Source of the DNA: Paramecium pentaurelia
Taxonomy: Eukaryota; Ciliophora; Oligohymenophorea; Peniculida; Parameciidae
Assembly (NCBI GenBank): GCA_905183005.1
Contig: CAJJDO010000045.1
Coordinates: 1 to 64,000, forward strand
Length of the DNA stretch: 64,000 nt
Direction: 5' to 3'
Position 1 is the first letter of the stretch. Each line of letters opens with the position of its first letter. A program made the position numbers and the translations under genes. Below, one piece after another: positions 53,801 through 64,000 of the stretch. Below the pieces are notes generated by a model. It had not been told where the DNA came from, did no database searches, and was given only the letters and a program-made list of their open reading frames with translations.

Positions 53801-56761
53801 AAAGATTATGGTTGTATATGGGCTAAATCAGATAATATGATTGAAAATTAATTATTGATAGAGGATTCCAATTTTATTTCTAATAAGGGAAGGTAAGGAT
53901 CAGGGATTTTAGTCTAAAATTTAAGATTTAAATTATTAAATTCAAAAATAATTAATAATACTGCTTCTTAGAGGGGAGGTGGTTTCTATTTTGAAGAAGG
54001 ATCTTAGAGATTAATTATTAAATCAACAATAATAATAAATAATTAAGCAGAAGAAGGAGGTGGCATATATTTAAGTGGAAATAGCAGTTTAAATAAAAAT
54101 AATTTTATTAAATCTCTACTTTTATTTAATTTTGCTAATTTGTCTTCAAATAATATTAATGAATTACCATAACTTTTGTCTCTATCAATAAATTAGAAAG
54201 AAATGTACTCTCAAAAAAAAATAATTGGAAACCATTCATTTTAAGTATTAGAATTAAAACCATATAAAATTATATCTTAAGATCATTCAATATTAGCTAA
54301 TTATTTACTTATTCCAAGTGGTTAATAAATATAGAAATATGAAATTTATAATTCTAAACTTAAGAAATATTTATCCTATATTACTGAATTCACAATAAAG
54401 CTAAAGAATAGTTTGAATGAACAATAAATAAACTTTATAAATTCTACTTGCAATGTAAAATAATTAATTGTTGATATTTAAACATAAAATATAATTGAAT
54501 CAACTAATATATCAATAATAAGTTTTGATCAATAAATTAATAGATTTAATCTAGGTCAATTAGTTTTTAATATTGATCCATATAAACAGGAAGGTAGAAT
54601 TTAAGAAATTTTAATATACTGTTAAACAGAATATCAAGAAGAGAGCTTAGCCTATAGATTATAAGTGAATAGTTTATTATGTCAATTAGGTGAATTCTAT
54701 ATTTTCTTTGGATGTTAAAAATGTTAATCAGAATAAGGGTTTTATTCTGTTACTTATAATACTACAAAGTGTTCTATTTTTGATAAAAATAAATTTGAAG
54801 CCATTACATCTAATAAAATTTAATTAAAGCCTGGATTTTGGAGGCCAAGTTATATAACAGACAATGTAGAATTTTGCTATAAAAATCTATATCATTGCTT
54901 AGGAGGTTGGAGTGTTGGTGATGACCTTTGTTTTATGGGACATATAGGAGGATTATGTGAAGAATGTGATAGATTTAATTTGAGAGGAGATGGATAATTC
55001 TTTAAAGATTAGTAAAATTTGGATTGTTAATAATGTTAATAGCTTTCAAAGAGATTGATAGCCTTTTTCTTTATATCAATATGGTAAATTTAATTTATAT
55101 TTTGCTAGGGCTATTCTTTCTACACTATTAACAATCAGAAGTATTGAAAAAACAAATTAATTATACGCATAATTAAAGCTTAGATAAAATTAAAAATATG
55201 CTGAAATTTTATTCAAACTATAATAAGGTAATTTAATTAAATAATTAATAGATCATGAAAGTATTTTACTTAAATTATTTCTTAATTATTTATGGATTTT
55301 TTCCCTCATTTTTACATTCAATATAAGCTTCTCAATTTCTTTTAATTTTGTAAAACTATCAAATGATACCTCATATTTTATGGCAAATTATTTTGATTGT
55401 TTTTTAGCTGAATTTGAAGGGATGGAATTAATTTATAGCAGAATTTTAGTAATCTTACTACTTATGGTCTGTTAGACATTAATAATCTTTATTGGATTTA
55501 TACTATTATCAATTATAAAAAGATATAAATTTTAAAATAGAATAATTTCAATTACTGTTTTATATTTGTACATATAAAATTATGCATCCTTGATAAATCA
55601 GTAAAAATTTTAATTATTATTAAGGTTTTTTTCAATTCTTTCAATTAGAAAGATCTCAAATTTAAATTATATATAAGGTGATGTATCATTGATTTATGGG
55701 TCATAGAGTCATATCTCTTGGATTTATGGATTTGTAATACCTGGATCCTTTTTAATTGGCTTTATATTACCCATATTATTATTTTTACTTTTGTACATAA
55801 ATAGAAATTAGCATAACAAAATAAAGTTTAGAAGACATTTAGGATATTTATTTAATGAATATACATAGAAAAGTTATTTTTGGGAGATCATCAAATTATG
55901 GAAGAAAACAATTATTATAGTTATTCTAGTCTATTTTGAAACTGATATATTTTTAAGAGCATCATTATTAGGACTTTGGTTATTGATTTACTAATTTATT
56001 GCTTTAAATTCTAAACCTTATATACTATAGAAATTTAATCTATTAGATATTTAGAGTGGGCAATTATGTTAAATGGCAATATTTTTAGCTACTGTCAAAT
56101 ACATATGTGAATAATAAGAGAAATTAAATATTTCATTTATCATTTAAACCTTCATCTTTTTGGACAGCATTATTTTGAGTTATCCATTTATTATTAATAT
56201 TCTCAATGTTTATTATAAAAAATACAGGTTGTAAATATTATCATTGCTATTTTATACATTTAATAAAATAAGACCTAATTTCATAGTAACTAAGTTTATT
56301 GGAAACAGATTAAATTTAATGAGATAGAGAAAAGAGAGGAGTAAAACTAATATCTTAAAATTGAAATAATGGCTATTCTCAAACAATATGCATTGTGTGT
56401 CGTAATATATTAATTAAATTTAGACCAAAATATAGTACAATATTAAACAATACACATAGAGGGAAATAAATATCTATTACTAGTGTAGAATTGAATTCAC
56501 AAAAAGGTAATTGATATTCTAACATATATTGATATAATGTATTTTTATTAACAAATAATATACAGTTTATTAAATAAAATTAATTTATCTAAATTTATTC
56601 TTCAATAAAAAAGGTGCATAGTAAAATAAATTGTGAGAAGATTTATCTAGATTATTATTTAAAATTCTTAGATTATTCAAACTCATTCCTATTTATCCAA
56701 ACAGTAGGTTATTAGAAATTACGATATTCAAAAAAATGATTAGTTTTTTCAAGGAAGGTGA
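47894..56761 (+). CDS. Giant Cys-rich polytopic surface protein (about 2,900 residues)
   Basis: Signal peptide MRVCSFYLLIMLVLQTSKS, then about 400 residues of beta-rich, lectin-like sequence. A first furin-like Cys-rich region spans about 49,195-50,690 (CHPTCKECDGPTKEDCLSC and repeats). Next is over 1,200 residues rich in I, N and F with regular short strands, resembling a parallel beta-helix. A second Cys-rich block lies at about 54,640-55,040 (GFWRPSYITDNVEFC, CLGGWSVGDDLC, GHIGGLCEEC). About seven or eight membrane helices follow (for example YGFVIPGSFLIGFILPILLF) and a cytoplasmic tail to TGA at 56761. Introns I can place include 23 nt at 48428-48450, 23 nt at 49443-49465, and about 60 nt near 56,510-56,570 that carries the frame to NYDIQKNDQFF. 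Ciliates have many such proteins; a receptor or adhesion role is inferred. Confidence 0.85.
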
Positions 56762-57886
56762 CACCTCAAGTTTACAAATTCTATTCTATTTAAAGTATTG
56801 AATTTTAGTATAATTATAAATGAAGTCTTTAATTTTAACTTCATTTGATTCTGTAAATCTAAATTTCATCTGAATCAAAGATCATTCTTCTCAGATATTT
56901 CTTTGCTTTTAATAACTGTTTGACTTATTAGTCAATGTACAAGGCCTAGTGACTTAAGAGTTGATTAAAACTATTAAATTATTATCGTTAATAGTTTTTC
57001 AAAAGAAGAATTAGTATAAAATTTTTATTTTTATACTTTAGTAATATTATATATGATACTTATATTCGCAAATTATCATATAGTGTTCTTACATTGACTA
57101 ATATGGCTATAAGTATTTGATTATTATGATTTTTATCTTGTTAATTAATAATGAATTTTTTTTCAATTTAATCAAATTTGATTAAGGAATAATATCATTA
57201 TACTATTGTAGATTAATATTTCAATACAAATCTTTTGATTAAATAAATATAAATACTAATCTATAAATATTTGAACATTTCATTAAATAAATCGATTTAA
57301 TTGATTAATTATTTAATTTAATATATTGTATTCTATAATTTATTAGAGATTAGAAATTACTTATAATTGATATACTCAAGTTATAGCCACAAAATTCATA
57401 AAATCATTATATTATTGCTGATAAATCACGAAAGTGCTATAATTAGAGATTTTTAATATTAACCTCAATTAATCAATTTCTATGAAATTTTCATTTTATT
57501 TTATTTTCATATACTTCATTCATTCATTGATTTGTACAATTTATTTTATAATCAAACTATCTAAAAATATTAATTTTATTGAAATCTTTTTTTAATTCAT
57601 ATAAATATTGGTAAATGTAAACAAGAAACCACGATTTTAATATTATAAAATATAATGCACATTTTATGCCAAAAGTATAGCTAATTAGATAAATAAGTAA
57701 GAATTTAAACTCTTGTAAATTCATTAATTTCAGTCAGTCTATCAGAATTTATCAAAAGTAATCGTTGTATATAAGAGACATCATTTATTTAATAGATCTT
57801 ATATGCAAAATCATTCTGATTCTGAATTTATATACCATGATTGTTACCTTCTCAAATATTACAATTTATTTTGAGGGCTAAAGAAT
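56762..57886. other. Convergent spacer, possibly a small minus-strand fragment
   Basis: Lies between two 3' ends. Near 56,830-56,950 the minus strand shows a short charged stretch (KAKKYLRRMIFDSDE), too brief to call. The remainder is AT-rich. Confidence 0.35.
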
Positions 57887-58919
57887 TCAATTTATTTTGA
57901 TTATTTTTTATATTATATAAGTACTCTCTAATAAGAATTGAATATTTCCTTAAATAATGATAATGATAGAGTATAGATATGATAAATGTTATAAAACTAT
58001 TTAATTTATTATTATAATTATTATTTTTATCACCTTCCGCAAGCAATGTAAATGAAGTCCCATATTCGGACTAAAGATTGCATAATAAGAGGAAATAAAA
58101 ATAGAGATCCAGTCAAAGAATTACTAGATTACAATTATATTGTCTAATTATATTTTAATAATAATTACTCCTTTGCACATCATTAATTTTGTCTCAAACA
58201 TTAAATAAAATGAGTAAGATGTACTAAATAATGAACATAAAAAGCACTCTATAAAACGAAGGTTCCTAAGACAAGACAGTATGATTAGCATCACAATTGT
58301 TATGATTGCTATTAAAATTGAACAGGCTATAAAATATGGAATGATTTATACTTATGAAAGATATATCTCCTATGTTTAAATTTAGGTAAATCGTTTAAGA
58401 AATTATAATTAGAAAAACAACACCCATTGAAATCAAAACATTTACTGGTCCTAACTAAAAAGTCACAAAAATGCTTAATGTTGCAATGAAAAATCCATAG
58501 AAAATTAATTACGGAATTAGTAACAAGAATGTAAAAGAATCCTAATTTAGAAATCAAGTTATTACCTTTCTTAAAGTGTTTATTCCGAAATATAGACTGA
58601 ATTACAATAATAATGAAATACTTAAAGAAACATAGAATAACCAAGTTGGCCCTTCATAAAATCCACAAAGCTCTTCATCGTATGAAATATATTAACATTC
58701 ATAAATGGTATAATATAGCCATTCAAACATTCCTGAACAAATTCCTAATGCAATTAATAAGAAACTAACAAAGAACTCAAGAGTCAAAAAATTATACATA
58801 TTCTTGACAAAATCAACTCTTCTTTAAGGATCTTAAAATTCATTAGAGTCTAAAGAACATAATAACATAGATACATTCAAATCCAAATGTTTTTTAAGTT
58901 TATCCTCCTTATGTTTCAT
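57887..58919 (-). CDS. Bax-inhibitor-1/Lifeguard (TMBIM) family membrane protein
   Basis: ATG at 58919. The N-terminus has the family entry motif (RRVDFVKNMYNFLTLEFFVSF) leading into the first helix. Removing introns of 24 nt (58542-58565) and 25 nt (58327-58351) gives a continuous helix series: IPQLIFYGFFIATLSIFVTF, NVLISMGVVFLIIISQTIY, ITCSILIAIITIVMLIIL. The late family block follows (YSFYLMFETKLM, then DNIIVIQQFFDWISIF). The family's usual Asp in the D-[TS]-Q position reads ET here. The C-terminal extension after IFSPN is low-complexity and its stop (TGA, 57887) is less certain. Members sit in the ER, Golgi or vacuole membrane and modulate Ca2+ leak and stress responses. An unusual lumenal insert (YYTIYECQYISYDEELCGF) separates the first helices. 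Confidence 0.75.
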
Positions 58920-59817
58920 ATGACTATATATTGAGATATTATTGTTAAGTATTCTAATTTAACAAATAATTATCTTAGTTCAAGTTATTGTTCATTTAAT
59001 CGTAAAGAATGAAAAAATATTAAAAATTTGATAAATTAATCAAATATATAAAATTGAAGTATTAAACTATTCCATATTTTTAATTTGTCTTTATAAATTA
59101 TTATAAAACTATATTCTAAACATTATCTAATTTCATATTAATTCTTATGAATATATAATATAAATGATGATGATTGTCTATTATAATCAATTAGAAAGTA
59201 TGTATAAATTATAATATTTCAAAGACATTTTCATTTAATGTTAAATTAGATTAAATTGTTTATTAGATATCGTTAATTTAACCCTCAATATATCATAAAC
59301 ATTTTATGCAATTTTTCAATTTACAAAAGTTTTAAACGAAGGAGAGAATCAATATTTTGTTAGTTTTCGCAATCCAATCTTTAATAATTTATAATACATT
59401 AAATTATTAAGCTGTTATGAATAATTACAACAATGTCTTGAATATTGGTGTTCTTAATCTATGTAAACTTCTTTTATAGGTAAAGATTTTATGATTATGT
59501 CATCGAATTTTATTTAATTTCTAGTAAATTTATATAAAAGTAATAGAAAGAATAACTATAAAAAATAACCAAATTCATAATTCTTAATGAAATTTAAAAT
59601 CTAGAAAAAGCAGTAAATAATCTTATGGATTTCTTATATTTAATTTAAAATTCATGTAATTGTCCCTTCTAAACTTTAATAATTCCTCAAGTTCTTAACA
59701 AGTTATTTAGGGATTGATTAAATAATTTAAAAAGGAATGATATTTTAAATAGAAAATAAAGATATAATGGAGATGAATGATTTTACTAATTAATTAATAA
59801 TTATTTTTATTATTAAA
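58920..59817. other. Spacer with a doubtful plus-strand open frame
   Basis: From about 59,240 the plus strand stays open in ciliate code for over 170 codons (LNCLLDIVNLTLNISQTFYA, LSCYEQLQQCLEYWCSQS). It has no ATG I trust and runs antisense into the neighbouring dehydrogenase gene. With TGA as the only stop, such a frame can be chance, so I do not call a gene. Confidence 0.3.
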
Positions 59818-61054
59818 TCATTTTAATAGATTCCTAGAGATAATGACTTTCATTATTTCATTGGTACCTTCTAATATTTAATGGACTCTTAAATCTCTTA
59901 CAATTCTATTAATATAATATAAATAATTACCTTTCTATTTAATATTCACTTAAATATCCATAACCTCCATGAAGTTATAATGCTTCATTAGCAACATTGA
60001 AACAACTATCAGTTGCATATCTCTTTGCCATAGCAGAATATAATGTTTTATCAGGATGATTATTGTCAATCATTTAAGCAGCTTATCTAACAATTAATCT
60101 AGATGTAACAAGATTAGTAGCCATATCTGCAAATTTAAATTATAATCCTTAAAATGAAGCAAGTGGTTATCCAAATTATTTACGATCTATAATATAATAA
60201 ATAATTAATTAATACCATGTAAATAATCTTTAGATAAATCAAATGCAAATGATGCACCACCAAGAGAACAAGATGCAATATTAATTCTACCACCATCCAA
60301 TGCACTCATAGCCATTTTAAATCCATTACCTTCTTTACCAAGTAAATTTGATTAAGGAACACGTACATTATCAAATAATACCATAGATGTAGGTGAAGCA
60401 TTCCATCCCATTTTATCTTCTAATTTACCAAATGATAATCCTGGAGTTCCTTTTTCAACTATAATGCATGATACATCTTTCTCTGATGTTTTACACATTA
60501 ATAAATATACATCACTAACAGAACCTCCAGAAATAAAACATTTAGATCCATTAATAACAAAATCATTTCCATCCTATTATTAGATATTTATAATACTTTT
60601 TTTGCAAATGTTTTCATATTTTTACTATCACTACCACTATTAGGTTCAGTTAAACAATATGAAGCAAATGCATCAAATGTACCAAAACGAGGAATCCATG
60701 TCTTTTTTTATTCTTCATTACCAAATTAATCCACCATATAAGCACACATATTTTAAATTGTTAAATATGCTGTTGTTGTTACATCTCCATAGGAGAGTGC
60801 CTCAAAGATAACACTTGCTGTCAAACGATCTAAACCAACACCACCTTATCATCATTTTCTAATATTTTACCTGATTCCTATTTTACATATATTGTTGAGA
60901 ATCCCATTGCTGCCAATTCTCTCAAGACATCCTTTGGAAAATGATGTTTCTTATCCCATTCAGCTGAATATGGTAACATTTTCTCTTTTGAAAAGTCTAA
61001 TGCTGCTTTCTATATTTAGAGATGTTCTTCATTGAGAAATGTACTGTCACTCAT
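59818..61054 (-). CDS. Acyl-CoA dehydrogenase, isobutyryl-CoA dehydrogenase (ACAD8)-like
   Basis: Flavoenzyme that oxidises short branched acyl-CoA, in valine breakdown if the ACAD8 likeness holds. Four introns restore the frame: 26 nt at 60845-60870, 23 nt at 60574-60596, 29 nt at 60187-60215, 25 nt at 59906-59930. Visible family blocks: CLTEPNSGSDSKNMKT and NDFVINGSKCFISGG (FAD and substrate site), DKMGWNASPTSMVLFDNVRV, GGRINIASCSLGG (close to ACAD8), FGQPLASFQGLQFKFADMAT, LHGGYGYLSEY and HQILEGTNEIM with the catalytic glutamate. TGA at 59818; about 377 residues. It starts MSDSTFLNEEHLQIQ with no clear mitochondrial presequence, so either a short 5' exon is missed or import differs. Confidence 0.92.
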
Positions 61055-61464
61055 ATATTTAAATCCAAATCTTGGAATACAATTCTTTATCGACCTATTA
61101 CGTATTAATTGCATATTAATTAAAATTGAAAATATTATTATTTACACATTTTTTGTGAAGAAAATCTCATACTTTATAATAAATAAATATAAATTATTCA
61201 TATATATTTATTATTATATTTTAATTGTTTAGTCTATTATCTTTGTACTCTTTTTATAAATCATTCTTTACCGCTCTTATATATACCATAAGAATAATAA
61301 TATTGAAAATAATATATATTACTTCTTCAATATTCTAAAAATACATTTAAAATTAATAACACATATAGTCTCTTATTTAATGATAATATAGAATGAATAA
61401 TAAGTATTTAATTAATAAATATCTGAACACTTAAATATTGAAATTATTAATATAAATATTAAAA
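61055..61464. other. Divergent intergenic region
   Basis: About 400 bases between the dehydrogenase start and the PB1-ZZ gene start; AT-rich, probably holding both promoters. No motif recognised. Confidence 0.4.
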
Positions 61465-62397
61465 ATGAAAGTTAAATTAATTTTAGGAGAATACGCATAT
61501 CTTTATCGTGGTAATTTGGAATTATAAGCGATTAACAATTTCATTAAAAATATTACTTAATATTAAGTCATTTTAAAATGGAAAGATTAGGATGGAGAAA
61601 TGATAAGAATAATTAGACCAGAAGATCTAAAATATTATGTTGATATTGCTAGTAAATAAAAATAAACACTTCGTCTTTATATCTAAGAATGTCTACCTAA
61701 TTTTTAGTTTAATATTCAAAAATAGGATCAATAATCATAAATCCAGCAATCCATGTTATAATCTAATATTTAATAAGGATAATTCAGTAATTAAATTGAA
61801 TAAGGGTATCCTCAAATAAAGAAAGAAATGACATTTAATGAAAGAATTAGTAATGATAATGACAGTAAATAAATAATATCTGATTCAAAATAGACATAAA
61901 AATAGTTTTAATAAATTGCATTAACATTTATGCAAGAAGTATATCCAGGTTTATAATTTGATTAGGATGATAACAATGAAAAAGATTAAATAGGATAAAT
62001 GTAAAATACTTCATAATAGTTTGGTTAAATTGATTAAATAAATCCAAGAAAAATGGAATCTAGATAAAATACAGAAAAGATGACACCTTAATGGAAGGAA
62101 AAATAATAAGATGAAAACTACATTCCAGATAATCTATAAAATGAAAATAAATAAAGTTTAAATTTAAAGATAGATGATAATTCAAATTCAGATACAATAC
62201 TCTCATAAAGATAAAATGATAATTTTGGAGATACCTATTTTTGTGATTATTGTTCCGAATAAATAGAAATTAAAAATATATACAAATGTTTGAATCTTGA
62301 TTGTTCAGAGATTCATTTTTGTAAGTAATGTATTGAGAATTTTGATAAAGATAAAATACATGATCATGATTTAATAGAATTAATAAAAATTATTTGA
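61465..62397 (+). CDS. PB1 and ZZ-finger protein, p62/NBR1-like, 310 residues
   Basis: Single exon. Residues 1-75 form a PB1 domain (MKVKLILGEYAYLYRG at the start; acidic OPCA-like part KDQDGEMIRIIRPEDLKYYV). The middle is a long glutamine- and asparagine-rich, probably disordered linker, with glutamine mostly from TAA and TAG. Residues about 256-305 form a ZZ zinc finger: CDYC, CLNLDC, CKQC and HDHD fit the CX2C, CX4C, CX2C, HxH pattern. PB1 plus ZZ in this order is the core of the selective-autophagy receptors p62/SQSTM1 and NBR1. I see no clear LIR motif or UBA domain, so the autophagy role is inferred. TGA at 62395-62397. Confidence 0.85.
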
Positions 62398-62762
62398 TTC
62401 AAATAATTATTAACAATTTATATATCAATAATTATTATTCAATAAAATAATATATTAATTTAAATTAGAAAAAGATGTCTGTTTTTTTTGATATTCAAAT
62501 TCATAATTTATTTATATTTCAATTTTATGAAGATGATTTTTATATTTTAATTTACACTCTATATCTTATTTTTTTAAAAGTGATTAATTAAACTATTTAT
62601 ATTAATATATATTTTATACTTTATTTTTTAATCTCCCATTCAATATGGTTCTATGCTATTCAATCATATTACTTCTCTTACTCAATTTCATACTTTTTAT
62701 TAGATTCAATCTATAAATTTATTTTTGATTAAATTTAATTTCTCTTTTTTAGAAGTTAGTAT
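62398..62762. other. Convergent spacer
   Basis: AT-rich sequence between the TGA of the PB1-ZZ gene and the TGA of the coiled-coil gene. No feature seen. Confidence 0.4.
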
Positions 62763-64000
62763 TCATAAAACGATATGATATTTTAATAAATATATAATTT
62801 ATTTATAATATTAATAATGATTTGATTTTTATTTATATATTATCAAATCACAATAACTTGTACTCTTTCTTTCAGCGTCTTCTTCTTATTGGTTTTTTTC
62901 TAAAACATTTCATTCTTTCTTCCATTTATTTTATTTTTTTTTCTGCTTTTTCCTTTTACTCTTACAAATCTTTTTGTAGTTTTTCAATTTATGTTTAATT
63001 TCTGATGTTTTATTCTCTTTGTTATTAGACTTGTTCTAATTTTGCCCACAACATTTCACTATTTTATTTTTTTTATTCTTCCATTTATTTTTATAATTTC
63101 TCATTTTATTCTAATTATCTATCAAATTATCTTACTAATCTACTATTTTATTCTTTTTAAATTTCAATTTATACTCTTAGATAACTATTATCTTGATTTA
63201 TTCTATTCATTCTTTATTCCAAATTTTAATTATTTGCAATTTATTAGTTCAATTTTTATTTTACTTATTCTCCTTAAGTTTAAAGTTCGGTAATATTTTA
63301 TTCTAATTTGATTTTTTCTTATTTATTGTATAATTTCTCCTCTAGTTTTTTTAAAGTGTTTCGAATTACATTTAAGTTCTCTTTATAGATGAATTAACAT
63401 CTGAATATTTTTCAATTTAATTAGATAGTTATGAACAATATTGTAAAATCTTTTAAAAATTACTAAAATTTTTTTCCTTTTAATGATCTCCTGGAATTTT
63501 TTAACAATTTTAGAGAAAAGTTGTATACCATTAAGTATTATCTTAACATTTCTATTTAATTATGTTATCTATTATAGATTAAGTTTATTTTAGTTATTCA
63601 ACATGTTTGGGATTATTCAATTAATTACAACATTGATTTACATTATTTTTTATAATTCCATCATATTCATCTGTAATCTTTTATATTGATTATCTTAAAT
63701 ATTGTGATATTATATCAGATTTTGGAATTGATTTAGGTTTAAGTAGAATCGATGATATTTATTGCAATTATTACCATAATTCATATCTCTTTTCAGCTTT
63801 AAAATAATTATATAAATTTTCAGCATTTAATACTTTTCTTATTACAAGAATATTATCTATAAAATTACTTTTATTAGCTTAAGTTAATTCTCTCCTAATA
63901 TTTCTTCTTAATTCATCATCTGAAAGATTCTCTAAAAAGCAATTTAATAATAAATTAAATTTATTAACATTTAAATTACTATTTTTAAATAGTTAATCTA
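62763..64000 (-). CDS. Coiled-coil protein, 5' end outside the window
   Basis: TGA at 62763; the gene runs off the right edge. The part nearest the edge is globular and charged (NLSDDELRRNIRRELTQAN, RKVLNAENLYNYFKAEKRYE, KPKSIPKSDIISQYLRQSI). From about 63,330 downward it becomes a strong coiled coil with heptads rich in Q, E, K and L (KLEQNITELQTQGEQVKQ, LQKDLQEQKEKAEKKIKQME). A 22-nt intron (GTTTTAGAAAAAAACCAATAAG, near 62,895) restores the last exon (EDAERKSTSYC). One join near 63,370 was not resolved. Likely a cytoskeletal or scaffolding protein; family not recognised. Confidence 0.7.

Noticed and set aside
58327..58644. Minus-strand frame of 105 codons
   Set aside because: It is an out-of-frame reading of the Lifeguard gene; the correct frame follows after removing the 24-nt and 25-nt introns.
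59240..59810. Long plus-strand open frame
   Set aside because: There is no trustworthy start, it runs antisense into a solid gene, and frames this long arise by chance when TGA is the only stop.
63042..63293. Plus-strand hydrophobic frame of 83 codons
   Set aside because: It is the complement of the A-rich coiled-coil coding sequence; complementing Gln/Lys/Glu-rich codons yields artificial Ile/Leu/Phe.

Overview
The window reads as ciliate nuclear DNA, most probably a Paramecium of the aurelia type. Evidence: TAA and TAG fall in frame as glutamine throughout recognisable genes (alpha-tubulin, importin alpha, acyl-CoA dehydrogenase) and only TGA ends them; introns are tiny (about 22-38 nt, GT...AG) and restore conserved frames when removed; base composition is strongly AT-rich; and the gene families (WD40 with pentapeptide-like N-terminus, MORN-like 'GGG.YDE..' repeats, furin-like Cys-rich membrane giants) are typical of Paramecium. 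No prokaryotic features, tRNA, rRNA or CRISPR were seen. A standard-code ORF search fails here; the genes below were read by hand in ciliate code (NCBI table 6).

Layout. 1-170 is a GC-rich structured segment unlike the rest. 171-18,000 is gene-poor and decayed: a Cys-rich gene relic (-), a small possible gene (+), a secreted F5/8 type C-like gene present twice because of an assembly join, a relic with several in-frame TGAs, a frameshifted WD40 relic, a non-LTR retrotransposon reverse-transcriptase relic, and a frameshifted MORN-like gene. 18,004-23,252 is a large type I membrane protein gene (-), again carrying an assembly duplication at an N. 25,574-28,946 is a WD40 array gene of about 20 repeats (-). 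28,967-32,950 is apparently empty. 32,951-35,799 is an intact MORN-like repeat gene with about 16 introns (-). 36,600-37,440 may hold a second RT relic.

From 37,765 on the window is ordinary and gene-dense: zinc-finger/WD40 protein (-), divergent alpha-tubulin (+), TauE/SafE-type transporter (+), importin alpha (+), a small doubtful gene (-), a giant Cys-rich polytopic surface protein (+, about 2.9 k residues), a Bax-inhibitor/Lifeguard membrane protein (-), an isobutyryl-CoA-dehydrogenase-like enzyme (-), a PB1-ZZ protein resembling p62/NBR1 (+), and a coiled-coil protein cut by the right edge (-).

There is no operon logic; genes are independently transcribed. The left part looks like a gene-family graveyard (subtelomeric or poorly selected DNA), the right part like normal macronuclear chromosome. 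Two single Ns flanked by >1-kb repeats show that the scaffold was joined without merging contig overlaps, so the real locus is about 2.2 kb shorter.
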